From positions 248,001 to 312,000 of the forward strand of contig NW_026515515.1 in NCBI RefSeq assembly GCF_014898815.1: a stretch of DNA of 64,000 nucleotides. Direction: 5' to 3'. The notes under the pieces were generated by a model. That model saw only the letters and a list, made by a program, of their open reading frames with translations, was not told the origin of the DNA and did not search any database. The translations under genes were made by a program, and so were the position numbers. This stretch comes from Panonychus citri. Its lineage: Eukaryota; Arthropoda; Arachnida; Trombidiformes; Tetranychidae. Below are positions 1 to 13,300 of this stretch, one piece after another (within the stretch, counting starts at the first letter, position 1; each line of letters begins with the position of its first letter).

Positions 1-3000
1 TTATGTACTGAAGTATTTATCGCTAAGACTGATTGATCTAATTTCTCACTTAAGTTACTAGTTCCTTGTTCATAGACTAAGGTTCTTAATCGTTCAGCGA
101 TGGTTCGATTTGCTCGTTCCACTATTCCTTGTGATTGTGCATGATAAGGGTTAGATGATTCATGTTTTATACCATTTTCCTTGAGGAAATCTTGAAACTC
201 ATCACTTAAAAAGTTGGTTCCTTGATCGGTTTGGATCACTTTCGGTAAACTGTGAATCTTGATGAAATGTTTCAAAAACTTGATACAAGTTTTAGCTTGT
301 TGATTCGGATGAACTTCGGCAAAAACATATCGAGATAAAGTATCGACCATGACAAAGATGACTTTTGATACCTTGTTGATTGTGAACGGACCTTGAACAT
401 CCAATTCAAGTCGGGATAATATTTCTTCTGGTATTGGTTTTGGACTCGGATCAACGTAAATGTGAGGACTTGGTTTGTTTATATGGCAAGTTGAACAATT
501 TTTACATAATCGAACGATTTCATCAAAAAGGTATTTCATGTAAAATCTCTTTGCGATTTGTAAATATGTTTTCTCACTTCCAAAATGTCCACCAATTGGT
601 GTTGAATGTTCTTGAGAAAATATCTCTTTTAAAAGATCACGACCAATAATCAATCTTTTGCTATTAGAATGTTTATCTATTCGATAGATTAATTCGTCTT
701 TAAGAAGATATTTTTGACTTGTAAGTCGATCACCAAGTTGTAATAGTTTCATGATTCGTTGACAATCTTCATCTTTCTGTTGAAATTGTTTCACCTTTTC
801 CTTCCAAGGGTTAACTTCGCTTTTAAAAGCATAAATAACTGGATCAGTTATTTGATTAAATGTATTATCCAGGCCAAAGTTGATTACATTGAATGCTTTT
901 TCTTCTTCATCAGAACAATTTTCAATATCATCTGAATGGAGATAATTGATTAAGCAATAGCGATCATAAAATTCTTCTTCATCTCCTCGACTTATATTCA
1001 CTGATCGATGATCCCATTGACTTGGATTTCTTGAGAAACAATCAGCTGAATGAATTACACCCTCTTTGTAAATCACTTTGAATTTGTAAGATGATAACAT
1101 AATTGACCATCTCTGGAGACGAGAATTCTTGAAGTTGATTTTAGTCAATTGACATAGTGCATGATGATCGGTTTCTATTGCGAATTCTTGACCATCAAGG
1201 TAATGTTTAAATTTATCGATGCCAACTAGAATCGCTAAACATTCCTTTTCGGAAACAGTGTAAGATTTTTGGTACTTGTGTAACTTTTGAGAAAAGAAAG
1301 ATAAAGGTAACCAATCTTTTACCTTATCTATTGGTTGATTTGAATCATAATTCTCAGATTTTGGGTCTTCTTGTAATAATATCCCTCCGACTGCAATATC
1401 GGATGCATCGACTGCAATTTTCTTTCTTAATTCGGGATCGAAATGTACGAGAAGAGTCGTTTCGACTAATGAATTTTTTAAATGATCTAATGCCTTAAGG
1501 TCTTCAGACATTAATTTAAATTTTCTTTCTTTAGAAATTAGGCGATAAAGTGGAGCGGCGATTTGTGAATAATTAGAGATGTATCTTGAGAAATAATTGT
1601 AACACCCTAAAATCGACTGTAATTGTTTCACGTTCTTTGGATAAGGTAGTGCTTTCAATGCTTTTACCTTATTAGGATCTGGTTTGATTCCATCTCCATT
1701 GACTAAGTGTCCAAGTAAGAGAATTTCGCTGTAACCAAATTTGCATTTTTCGGTTTTTACTTTTAAGTTGTACTTTCGAAGACGTTCTAAGACAATTCGA
1801 GTCATTTGAATTAACTCTTGCCATGTTTTTCCTACAACGGGAATATCGTCAAAATAACCTAAACAATTCACGTATTGTAAACCTTCCAATACTCGATTGA
1901 TTAGATTCTGAAAAATGAACGGGGCTCCAGATAGTCCCATGGGTAACCTTTTATACTGATATTTTCCTCCAGGAACGACAAAAACGGTTTTTTCTCTCTC
2001 ACCTACAGGTAACTCAATTTGATGATACCCTTGATAGAGATCAATGAGATTGAAAAATTTTCCACCTCTTACCACTTCGAAACAGTCATTGATTCGAGGC
2101 ATTGGAAAAGCCGGTACCGAAGTAATTCGATTCAATGAACGAAAATCTGTTACCAAACGGTATGATCCGTCAGGTCTATCGACAAGAATAGCCGGTGATC
2201 CTCCTTGAGCTGTTGAAGGTTCGATGATGTCAGCTTCGACAAGATCATTGATCACTTTATCGAAGGCGGCTCGTTTCTCTTTGGTACATGGGTACGGTTT
2301 CTGATAAGGGATTAAGTTATCACCAATATCAATACTAACAGGACAAATATCTTTAGATACGAAACCCATATCTCGACGATGTTGTGAAAATACGTCAGCG
2401 AATTCTAACAGAACGGAAACCATTTCATCAATCTTATCTTGAGATAATTCTGGATTGATTCTTGACCTTAGTTTTTCCACGAATGGTTTAGTTGTATTAG
2501 GATCCTCTTTAGAGATTACCTTTAATTTAGCTGCTTTCACCAGAAAATCTTCATCGGGACCTTTGCATTTGAAAACTCTTGTTGTCCTTGAAGTTGCAAT
2601 TTGTTCTTCAGGAATGAAACAATTTGGTAATTGTTCAATGATTGACTTAGCAATTTCTTCTTGAGTCAATTGCTTAGCTTGAGTTAAAATGTGATCAGTT
2701 TCAAAATCTTTGCAAAATCTGAAGTAAAATTCTGGAGAAAACTCTTTTCCATCAGGAGTTTCTTTTGCAGTTAATTTATATTGATTACCATCAGAGTTCA
2801 TTTTCATGTAATATAAATGAAAGAAAGTGTTATCCAATAGGAAAACTGGTTCAAAGTTTTTAACCAAGTAAATTTTTAAAACTCTGGTTGAATTCATTTC
2901 CGGGTGCTTTAAAGCTGCATAAGCATAACCAATTGTTGGTAAATTACCAGCAATTCCACGTAACGGAGTTTGACCATGAACAATGTGACATCCAAAACGT

Positions 3001-4446
3001 TCAGCGATACGAGCGTCCATAACTGAAGTTGTTGCTCCAGTATCTAATAGAACTCGATATGAAATTAAAGGAAATTTATCTGGAGACTCGAAATTGAACT
3101 TGACGAGAGCCATTGTTTCCATATCCATATCACCCATATCAGTTAAAACTGGAGTGTTGGTTGGTTGCCTTAAGGTATAAGAAATAGCAAAATTCGATTC
3201 ACTTTTCTGTTGTTCCTCAATTGTTGTTACTGTTTGAACCACAGGTTGATTAGGCTTAACGGAAGTATTTTGCTGTGTGTGAGCTTTAGCTTGATCTTCA
3301 GATCGTTTACTACGACACTTATCAGCGGTATGGCCAAGTTTATGGCAAAATGAGCATTTCAATTTGCTTCTTTCTTTCCATGTTGATTTTGAGTCATTTG
3401 ATTTATCTGTAGATTTATCTTTACCATCATGAGTCTTATAACTGTTTTTAGAAGATGATGTTGATGATGACGATCGTTCCTTTGTTTTATCTTTCTGTTG
3501 ATGGTCATAATAATGACGCATTAGAACATTTAACATTTTATGTTCATCTTCGTGAGCTCCAAGCTTGAAGATTTCATCGACAATGTATTTAGGTAAATAC
3601 GATAAAACATCATAAAGGAAGTCAGAATCTTCGATTCTCTTTTTCTTTGCTTCAGACAATAGTCTTCTCGTTTCAGAGAAAAAGGTCATTGGATCAACTT
3701 CGAAGTTATATGAATAAGATCTCAATCTGAACATCGCATTAGCACCAATCGAGGGTAAATCGATTTTTTCTCTTAATGCTTTTAGGTACGAATGATAATC
3801 AGTAATTGACTTATCTATGGCATTAGCCAAATGGAAAATTTCGTGAGCTAATCCTTTTCGTAGACAGCGTAATCGGGTTGAATCATCAATGTCTTCTAAG
3901 GAAAGTTTATTCACTGTTTTATTCACCCATTCTTTCATGTTTTCACCCTTTTGGAACTCAATTACCATTGGATCTCTTTTATTAACCTTGTTTAAAGATG
4001 CTGCAAAACTTTCTGCTAAGACCTTGAATCCTTCTACTAATGGTTGACTCATTGTTGAGGTTGAATTCTCATTGAGACGTTGGTTATTAGGACTTGGAGA
4101 GGTTGGTCTTGAAGAGAGACTCGGTTCATCTTGAGGTATACGTGATTGACTGAAATGCAATAACTTACGAATTGTACCAAGAGGTAGTTCTAGAGAACGT
4201 AATTCTGATTCAGTTGCACCAAATATTGAATCTTCATCTCGTCCTAATTGGGTGACCAGAGACTGTAGTTCTGTTTCAATTAAACCCAATTGTCTTAAGT
4301 CTCTTACCCACGAGGGTAGTTCAAGGCTTTTTAATTCAGACACAGGAAGATTAATAATGTCATTATCACTTAATGATTCACCAACAATTAAGAAATTGGT
4401 TTTAATCACCTCGCAGATTTTCTTTGAGCCAAACTTGGTTGGTACT
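1..4446 (-). CDS. Gag-Pol polyprotein (Ty3/Gypsy), partial at C-terminus
   Basis: One long open frame, read on the minus strand. The Gag part is followed by a CCHC zinc knuckle (CSFCHKLGHTADKC) near 3340. The aspartic protease has the motif LLDTGATTSV with its Asp codon at 3042-3044. The reverse transcriptase has the catalytic YFDD at about 1845-1856. RNase H carries AVDASD near 1400. The integrase zinc-binding CKNC-STC region lies near 490-510 and its catalytic residues are Asp 342-344, Asp 225-227 and Glu 117-119; the last two are 35 residues apart, as in DD35E integrases. The frame opens just after a TGA near 4447 and has no ATG until about 4052, so its N-terminus is probably supplied by the 4402-4632 frame through a +1 shift. 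The integrase C-terminus and any chromodomain are beyond the window. Confidence 0.92.
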
Positions 4447-4632
4447 CACACCTTGTTCAAGTAGATACACAGAAATTTCTTCGTATTCAAGAGAAGACAC
4501 TTTTGGAATAATTTCCTCCATCTCATACGGTAAAGTTGTTGCTTGAGAGTCAATAGTTATTAATGAGCTTAATGAAGAGTTTAAATTTTCACTAGAATGA
4601 TGTGAAGATTGAGGAGATTGAATTCCCACCAT
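4402..4632 (-). CDS. Gag N-terminal reading frame of the first Gypsy element
   Basis: A 76-codon frame begins with ATG at 4632, just 26 bases downstream of the primer binding site, and ends at TAA 4402-4404. Its Ser/Glu-rich product runs straight towards the gag-pol frame, which is offset by +1 and overlaps it between roughly 4402 and 4446. Either a +1 ribosomal shift joins the two, or a one-base indel has broken the gag of this copy. I looked for an intron because of a GTGTGAGT donor-like string in the overlap, but saw no plausible acceptor at a workable distance. Function is inferred only from position. Confidence 0.6.
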   Translation of the reverse strand: MVGIQSPQSSHHSSENLNSSLSSLITIDSQATTLPYEMEEIIPKVSSLEYEEISVYLLEQGVSTNQVWLKENLRGD

Positions 4633-4657
4633 GGAGATAAACTATTTCTTTTAGAAA

Positions 4658-4676
4658 GATCCTGCCTGGGTCGCCA
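4658..4676 (-). other. Primer binding site of the first Gypsy element
   Basis: On the minus strand the sequence reads TGGCGACCCAGGCAGGATC directly after a CACA LTR end. TGG complements the CCA tail of a tRNA, and TGGCGACC starts resemble sites assigned to tRNA-Arg in several arthropod Gypsy elements. The tRNA identity is inferred, not checked. Confidence 0.7.
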
Positions 4677-4795
4677 TGTGAAAGGTGAACTTCAGGGTGA
4701 TCAAGGTAAACACTTTAGTGAACAAAACTTATCGGCATTAGCCAACTGATTTATAACTAAAGTTATCGATTCAGAAGAAGAGACTGCCTTTCACA
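4677..4795 (-). repeat. Candidate short (119-bp) 5' LTR
   Basis: The segment is bounded by a perfect 9-bp inverted pair, TGTGAAAGG at 4677-4685 and CCTTTCACA at 4787-4795, giving the TG...CA ends expected of an LTR, and it abuts the primer binding site. A TATAAAT lies inside in the minus orientation. LTRs this short are uncommon. The 3' copy is outside the window, so the outer boundary rests only on the terminal inverted repeat. Confidence 0.5.
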
Positions 4796-7700
4796 AATTC
4801 AGTCTGTTACAAATTCTTTTAGGATCTTTCCAAAATACTAATATTAATTTAACTCACAAGGTAAATTAGATTATAAACTTAAAGGTTTATTAAAACTTGT
4901 TAATTAATGTTAACAGTATGAAGATTAAATGGGAATTAATTGTAATTTGATTCGATCATCTTTTATATCGAAAATCGAATAATCGAAATTTGAATTTTCT
5001 AAAGAGAACAATTAATCTGATTGGTCGATTAACCATTTGTCTAAAGACAACGATTTTCTATTGTCTCCTTAGTAGACATTAGTCTAGATTAAAATAAATA
5101 TTAACCATTTTCTCAAGAGAGTTAATTTGTCAGTCAGACGATGATGATTAACATCTTCAACTTCAATTGTGAACAATAGTTAATCTTAAACAAAGTGAAA
5201 ATTAAATGAGTAATTAAGTTAATTGTGAACAAAATTAATAAAACAAATAAATTTAAGCCTTGAGGTAATCCAAATATAAAGTTAAATGGTTCCAACGGGT
5301 AACTCAATTTTCTACCCTTCACTGTGTGTCAGTGATAAATTCCATTCGAAGATTCTTAACACAATTACATGGTTGTCAAGATAATTCTTTTTCCATTTTT
5401 TCTCTTCTTCACTTAAACTTTCATTCATGATTAGAATTCAATCCTTATCCATACTTTCTCTCTCTATCTCTCTCTTTTACGATTTTTTTCTCTCCATTTT
5501 CTTATCTCTGATCATTAAAATCAAAAAGAGTAACCATGGTATCAAGAATATTATTATTATCGAAATAATATCATAGGAATAAATTGACTGCTGAGAATAT
5601 TTTACTTTCTCTAAACGTTATCACCTTACCATCCATATTCTCACAAACAGAAAAAGGGATAAGAAAGTTTTCTCCTCAATTCCAAATCCATAAACTCACA
5701 GAATTTACCCTATTTACAGAAAAAGACACCATTAATATCAGGCGAGAATTCATCAGAATTGAATATATAAAAAGTAACAAAACAAAACAAAAAAAAGACG
5801 AAGATATCATTTGCTTTTTTTCTCATTCATTTTTCAAATCACTGTAACTTATTTAGTTCCAAAGAGAATGTGATTTATATTCACCATGTAAACTTCAATT
5901 GGTGGAAAAAAAGATTGAGGTAAACTTTTCATCCTTTCAACTCTCACCATATTAAGCTAGTTATCCGAAATCAGTGCCGACTTTTTTTTATCCCTCTATT
6001 CTTGTGATTCATCAGTAGCTGATTTTCACCCAAATTATATCCAGTTAGTTAAACAATTATCCTTTTATCATTTTTTATCTTTTTCCTCCTCCTCCAACTA
6101 TTACAACTCCCAGTCTCCCTTTTCCTTTTCCGCATTGATGATATACTGTCACATAATGTGATTATCATGGCTCAGAATAGTCAAACTATTTAATTATATT
6201 GCAATGATTATCATTTTGTTTTTTTCCTCCTTGTTAATCATCATTATCCGCATCATCATCATCATCATCATTATCATGGTTATTATTCATTCAACTTATC
6301 ATCTACATCTTCACATATATTAATATATAGACTATATAAACATCTCCATCACTAATATATATTACCTTTAATCATCATCACTCTGATGGAAATTCATTTA
6401 GGCTCATGATGATTTCTTATATCATCTTCATCTGATCCAGTTGTAGCCTCGGGTGAAAATGATTGGTACTTTCTACTTGTACACTTTTCCTGTATAACCA
6501 AAGAGACCATGAGAAAACTATGAATATACTTGAAGCAGAAAAATTTTCACAAACAAAAACGATTCCAATTTAAACTGAAATTTAAACTTTCTATCTTCAT
6601 GATGATAACAATACAATTTCTATGCAGACAGAATATGTATTACGATGATGATAATAGTATCGAAAGATGCTTTTTCTTTAATGTTCAGAGAAAAGTTTTA
6701 TTTTTCTTTTCTTTGGAGCCAAAAAAAGATATATTTACAAGTTCACTTTCTCAGGTAACTTACGATGCCAATGAACGAGAAAATATAATGTATTTACATC
6801 TTGCTTCCATCATTGAGCCAATAACAAATTTCTACTGCCTGAGGGTAAGATGAAATATTATCAGTCAATATTATCATATGTATATTATGCTATTCACGCC
6901 CTGAAAATTTACCTGAGTTTTCCTGTTTCACCATGTACACCATGTATGTATTAGTATCTATGAAAAATTTATCAACCTTTCCAAATGAAAGCGGAAAATA
7001 TATTGAGTAAATTTCCGCTTCCATATTCAAATTATTTTTATAACATAATTTCAACTCGAACCAATTTCCAATTTATCGGTTAATCATTTCAAATGATTGA
7101 GCGCAAAATTGAACCTCAAAAGGAAAACAAAAAACTTAGACCTCCAATTCATTTACATTGATCACTCTGTAGTCCCAATTAACTTTTAATTGTAATCGAT
7201 TTCACTTAGTTCTGTAAATCATCAGTATCATTTCCTTTTCCCCTCTACAATTCACTTTAATCTCAGTGATTCCTCGGCAAAAATTAACAATCACCGTAAT
7301 CAACATTAACTTAATGGTTCATACTCACTGAACCAATAATATAATAATATCTTCATCACTCATCAGTCAGAAAATAAGTAATACAAAATTATCTCATTTA
7401 CAGTTAGATGTACATCCAATTGAATGAATAAATATACATGTAATCATATTGAGAAAGTTTAGTATTGGTTGACAATAATATGGAAACAAAATATAACTGT
7501 AACAATTAATACTCTTGATCAAGTTGATTATTATTACTTATGTTGTGATAAGAGATTATCTTTAATCTATTTTTGTCACTCTTATTGGTCTACAGTCTGA
7601 ATCTTTACTCATTGAATTTCTCATCTTTGATCATCATCACCATCATCATGAAACTATGTGTTCAGCATTATTATTAACCATATCTTATCATGTCAACAAT

Positions 7701-8150
7701 TTGTTATGTTATTAGTTGATGATATGAATTATGATCCTTTTTACTTCATTCTTTTAATATAAATACAAACATACAACTTTTTCTCTTCGATATATAAGAT
7801 TAATAAATTGTCTGGATATGAGAAGAAAAATATCATAATATAGCACATGAGAGAAAAGGGAGGACGGAGTAAAAGAGAAGACGATAATGATGATATGAGA
7901 ATCAGGGAGTAGTGAATACAGGAAAAAGATTCCTAATATAATATCTGAAAGAAGAATGAATGAAATCAAGTTACTTGGAATTGCGAAAATTGTTCTGATA
8001 ATAATAATAATATCTGATGAACAGGGAGTGAAATTCAAGTTACAGGAATTGAGTTAAAAGCACAAAGATGAGAAAACAAGTGGAAAAAGGAAAGGAATGA
8101 TTAAAAGTGGAAGATGAAGGTGATGATAAGAAAGATGATACGAAATGATA
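4796..8150. other. Gene-poor AT-rich stretch
   Basis: No gene is supported. The stretch holds polypyrimidine runs, an (ATC)n tract near 6250-6275 and scattered short open frames of biased composition. The open frame 6530-6853 has no recognisable domain and no splice context. Confidence 0.6.
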
Positions 8151-8173
8151 GAGAGAGAGAGAGAGAGAGAGAG
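8151..8173. repeat. (GA)n microsatellite at the left edge of the tandem duplication
   Basis: A short GA run ends where the first duplicated unit begins (CCAAGAG at 8174). Confidence 0.9.
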
Positions 8174-9236
8174 CCAAGAGTTCAATTCCAACTGAATGAT
8201 GTAAGACAATAGATGAGTGAAAAGATATGAAAAGGATAAGAAAAATGTTACACCTTAACCATTAATATGAATACATTGACTTATTTGAAAATCAAGTTCT
8301 CTCTTCAAGAAACATTTAACCCTTGAATTCTGATAAGAGGGATAAATATTCACATTATTCTCAACTGAATATCGATTTCAAATGTGATTATTACTATTTA
8401 TCATAACTTATATATATCCATTTCCATTTATTTCTTTATTCTGTCTTTCTTTTCAACATCATCTTCATGTATTATTTTCTCATTTCATCTCTTTTCTTTA
8501 AACATTATCATACAAATCTTTGCAACAGTAAATAAGTTTTCTGCTTTTCTTTTCCCCCCTTATCTTTCTTCGTCTTCCTTTTCTTCTTCACATTATCTTC
8601 TCTTACTTTTTTCATTTCTCTAGAATCATATTCTTCTTCTACTGTCTCTTTCCTCATAGTAACCCTTTAGGCGTTATTCAATTTTCCCTCTCAATATAAT
8701 GTTCATCATGATGATCAACATTATCTCAGGAAAGAAAAAAAATAAAAGTAAAACTAGACAATATATAGTCAATAACATTTACCGTTAGTTTATATATCAT
8801 TCGTATCATCGACATCAATTTCATCTGATATTTCATTTTGTCTCTTTACACAAAATCAACAACAACAACATAACGATGACAAGAAAAAGAAGAGGAAAAA
8901 TATCAATATAAGAAACCATAGATTTCAGCTTCTTCTTTTTACTTTTTTTTCACTCATCTTCCATTTTATTTAACCATCTCTCAGTCCATCTTCATGAGAG
9001 GATACATATGTAACTTTACTGAGAACTAATTCCAAAGAATCATGTTCAACAACAAATATCTAAAAAAGTACATGAGTAATCCTGGTTATTAGTCAAAAAG
9101 GCTTTCAACCAGCAACACAGAAAAAGCAACAGAGTTCTGGATGTAAAGAGAAAACAAGATGAGGAAGTGAAATCACGATTGGCGTCAACAAGAAGACTAG
9201 GAAGAGAATAGATAGATATATGAGAGAGAGAGAGAG
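8174..9236. repeat. Tandem duplication, copy 1 (~1,063 bp)
   Basis: This unit is repeated almost base for base at 9237-10298. It starts CCAAGAGTTCAATTCC and ends in a GA run. The differences seen are mostly short indels in homopolymers and microsatellites (the A run near 8240, TA repeats near 8410, the CAA repeat near 8860). No convincing open reading frame lies inside. Confidence 0.95.
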
Positions 9237-10283
9237 CCAAGAGTTCAATTCCAACTGAATGATGTAAGACAATAGATGAGTGAAAAGATATGAAAAGGAT
9301 AAGAAAATGTTACACCTTAACCATTAATATGAATACATTGACTTATTTGAAAATCAAGTTCTCTCTTCAAGAAACATTTAACCCTTGAATTCTGATAAGA
9401 GGGATAAATATTCACATTATTCTCAACTGAATATCGATTTCAAATGTGATTATTACTATTTATCATAACTTATATATCCATTTCCATTTATTTCTTTATT
9501 CTGTCTTTCTTTTCAACATCATCTTCATGTATTATTTTCTCATTTCATCTCTTTTCTTTAAACATTATCATACAAATCTTTGCAACAGTAAATAAGTTTT
9601 CTGCTTTTCTTTTCCCCCCTTATCTTTCTTCGTCTTCCTTTTCTTCTTCACATTATCTTCTCTTACTTTTTTCATTTCTCTAGAATCATATTCTTCTTCT
9701 ACTGTCTCTTTCCTCATAGTAACCCTTTAGGCGTTATTCAATTTTCCCTCTCAATATAATGTTCATCATGATGATCAACATTATCTCAGGAAAAAAAATA
9801 AAAGTAAAACTAGACAATATATAGTCAATAACATTTACCGTTAGTTTATATATCATTCGTATCATCGACATCAATTTCATCTGATATTTCATTTTGTCTC
9901 TTTACACAAAATCAACAACAACAACAACAACAACAACATAACGATGACAAGAAAAAGAAGAGGAAAAATATCAATATAAGAAACCATAGATTTCAGCTTC
10001 TTCTTTTTACTTTTTTTTCACTCATCTTCCATTTTATTTAACCATCTCTCAGTCCATCTTCATGAGAGGATACATATGTAACTTTACTGAGAACTAATTC
10101 CAAAGAATCATGTTCAACAACAAATATCTAAAAAAGTACATGAGTAATCCTGGTTATTAGTCAAAAAGGCTTTCAACCAGCAACACAGAAAAAGCAACAG
10201 AGTTCTGGATGTAAAGAGAAAACAAGATGAGGAAGTGAAATCACGATTGGCGTCAACAAGAAGACTAGGAAGAGAAATAGATA

Positions 10284-10298
<15 letters not shown>
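9237..10298. repeat. Tandem duplication, copy 2
   Basis: Second copy of the unit at 8174-9236, joined to it through a GA run and ending in a longer GA run (10291-10333). Its CAA repeat near 9915 is expanded relative to copy 1, and one extra A sits in the segment before the terminal GA run. Confidence 0.95.

Positions 10299-10333
<35 letters not shown>
10291..10333. repeat. (GA)n microsatellite
   Basis: About 21 GA units at the right boundary of the second duplicate, matching the shorter GA run between the two copies. Confidence 0.95.
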
Positions 10334-10337
<4 letters not shown>

Positions 10338-13300
10338 CGAAAATTTATCGAAGATAATATTTACTCTCAATGTCAAATGATTTTCCTTGTAACTTCTTTT
10401 CTTCACTTTTAACCTCATTTCATTTGATTCATTTTTCTTTCCTTCAAATTATGAACTTTTTTCTTTTACTCTTCGATAACCAATAATTCTAGGCTACTTA
10501 TATACTTACTACTTATTATTATCAATTTTATTTGATTGGTTACAACCCAAATAATAATCATCATCATCATCATCCTAATACACATCATCTCCTTCCAGGC
10601 TTTTCCGGTTTACTATCAAGAACGTCTCCTGAGAGTTAAATGTTTATCAGTAGTTTTTGAAATGCTGAAATAAACTAAAGAAAATGCAACAGTAACGAAT
10701 AGTGTTTTTGAGTCCCTTTCAACCAATACCAACAGATCATTTCTACAGAAAAATGGATGAAACTGAAATCTAATTTTTTCACCATTTTCCCCTCTTTCCA
10801 TTATCCTTTATATAATAATTATCATCATTAGAAATCTATTCAAGAAAACTTGTTGGAAACTTGGTGAAATACCCTATATTAATAATCTATATTTATACTT
10901 GATAATCAGAGGTAATTTTGATGATCAGATGACAATAATGATAACAATTACGATGATGTTAATCACAACTAAAAGTGATGCAGAAAAATAAAAAAATCAA
11001 ATTGAAATCTGAGCAACTCGATAGCATTTATCATCGATAATATTAATAGTTATCATTATAATTATGATATTCTTGATGATTAAGTGTTGAGATATTGTAT
11101 GAAATACAGAAATTGATAATGTTGATAATAATAGATTCAGTTGTGAATACACAACTATTATGAGAATAGATAAAAACATTTCGTATAGCATTCAATTGGA
11201 TAAAGTTTCATCTATTATCATGATTATTATTATAATCATTTTATTGATACACTTAATCAAAATGATTAAGTTACAGGTAACAAGTACACAAGCTCATTTA
11301 ATTTAATAACATTATCACATTTATTTTTGTATATAAAGAAAATCCTCTGAAGATAATGAATCCGTTTACCAGAGTTTAACAATTTACAGTTACTTTTAAT
11401 CAGCTAAATCAGGTCTTAGCATTTTAACCCTCCTCCTAATTTAGGTCATTTGTATTAAGTTAAATTAATTGGACACCATGATATTATAATATAAGATAAA
11501 GTGGGAGGTGATGAGAGAGAGATATTCAGATTCTCATGATGCTAAGTTATCAGAATTTACATTTTCATTAATCTACTTTCATTATCAGCTAATAGTATAC
11601 ATATCCTTATTATGTATTCAGTATCAATCCTTAGCATTATAATCATTCAGAATTATTCAGTAACACATGATAATATGTTATATGTTGATGATAATGAAAC
11701 CATCAATTCAAACAATATGAATATATGATGATGATTCTGTAGTATTGATGATTGGCTTCATTTCCAAGGGAGATAAAAATAAAAAGGTAGAAGAAAAAAA
11801 TTACCTCAATAATTAAAGTTTCTAAATGAATGAATTCAATTTGTGTAAATGGAGAGGAGAGAAAAAAAAAAAAGGTTGAACGAATTGTTATCATGTAAAT
11901 TTGCATAAATTTTTCATTTCTTGAAATCAATTTATTAGCACAAAAAAACAGAAAACTGTTGATCAAACTGCTCGTATTGAAAATCTACTCATGATTGAAT
12001 ATGTTTTTTACTTCACATGATAAACTCCCAATCAAATGAACCTACTCATAGTTGTTACTGTGTACATTATATTAACTGATATCATCCAGGATTTTTCCCC
12101 TTTCCTAACATGGTGAAAACTTTTACCTTAACTCATTCCCCTGTGTATGATTAATTGAAACTTTACCTGTTTCCTAATCTGCTTACCTTTAAAATGCTAC
12201 CTACTTTCCAAATAAAGGGTTAACTTTCTATGATCATTAGTGTAAAATGATAATGGTAACAATTAGTATTAAAATTAATGTAATTATTGTACAAATTAAA
12301 TTCTTATCGTTTCAATTTATCCTGGGATTTTGTATTTGTCTCAAGTGAAATTAATTATAATCATATAATGATAACCATGAGGTTTCATGAGACAAGAGAG
12401 CAAGAAATTTTTTTTGTATATTTGTATTAATCATCTAAAAGTTAATAATAATAATGATAATATCTTTGGTACCAGATAATAGCTATTATATTATTCATGT
12501 AAACTGATTTAGACTCATGGAAAAGCTCATGAGATTTTAGATTCAGTTTGTCTTTTTTGATGAATTACATACAGAGAGAGAGGGAGAGACAATTAGTGTG
12601 CTTTTTTCTCGACTCAATGTTTTTTCATTGATTTTTTTAGCCTTCATATTGTGATTACGAACTAAATTCATACTCGGTGACCTTGCGATGAGTTATCATG
12701 AACTTAACATTATTTATGTCGACAAATTCAAAGTCAAAGACATGATAATTGTTTGATAGTTATTCTCATTTTGTTAGTTGGAAAAAAGGTTCATGTTTAT
12801 TTCTTGAGGGAAAATAATGGAGACATGGGTAAAACTTTTGGCAGAATTTCAAGATTTCTCATTTAAAGTCAATTTCTTATTTTGGATTTCATGATAAACT
12901 CAAATTTTCCTCTCTTGTTATTATTAATACAATGTTTTCATTACAATCAAATGTTGATTCAATGACTAATAAGAGCTTGTTTGAATAACCGAATTAACTT
13001 TCATTGGATTTACCTTTTTATTTTCATTAGTTTTCACAATTTTCTCATGGTAAATACATGAGAATCTTTATATTCTCCTTTTATCATTAGAGTTTCATTA
13101 AGTATGAGAATTTTTTTCTCCCTGAAACATTTGAGACAAATCAGACTATTCATTTCTACTTTTTTCTCCATGAAATCGAATACAAATACACCCACAATTT
13201 TCAGAAAAAATGCTCTTTTTTTACTATCAGCTTGAACTGTAGTTTTCACTTTAAACAGATTTTTATCTAAACTGAATTCAAGTTTCCAACAGAATAATCA

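Larger units (their letters stand above)
1..4795 (-). mobile_element. Ty3/Gypsy LTR retrotransposon, truncated by the window edge
   Basis: The element reads leftwards: candidate 5' LTR (4677-4795), primer binding site (4658-4676), gag, protease, reverse transcriptase, RNase H and integrase, with the integrase continuing past base 1. The order protease-RT-RNase H-integrase defines Ty3/Gypsy. The pol frame shows no stop from about 4446 to 1, so the element may be recent or active. The 3' LTR and target duplication lie outside the window, so intactness cannot be judged. RT and protease motifs differ from those of the second Gypsy element at 57791-62992 (YFDD and DTGA versus YIDD and DPGS), so the two are different families. 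Confidence 0.95.

Noticed and set aside
4402..4470. Intron in gag of the first Gypsy element (donor-like GTGTGAGT)
   Set aside because: No acceptor at a plausible distance restores the frame; a +1 shift or indel is simpler.
10173..10418. 81-codon minus-strand frame with (SL)n
   Set aside because: It is the translation of the (GA)n microsatellite.
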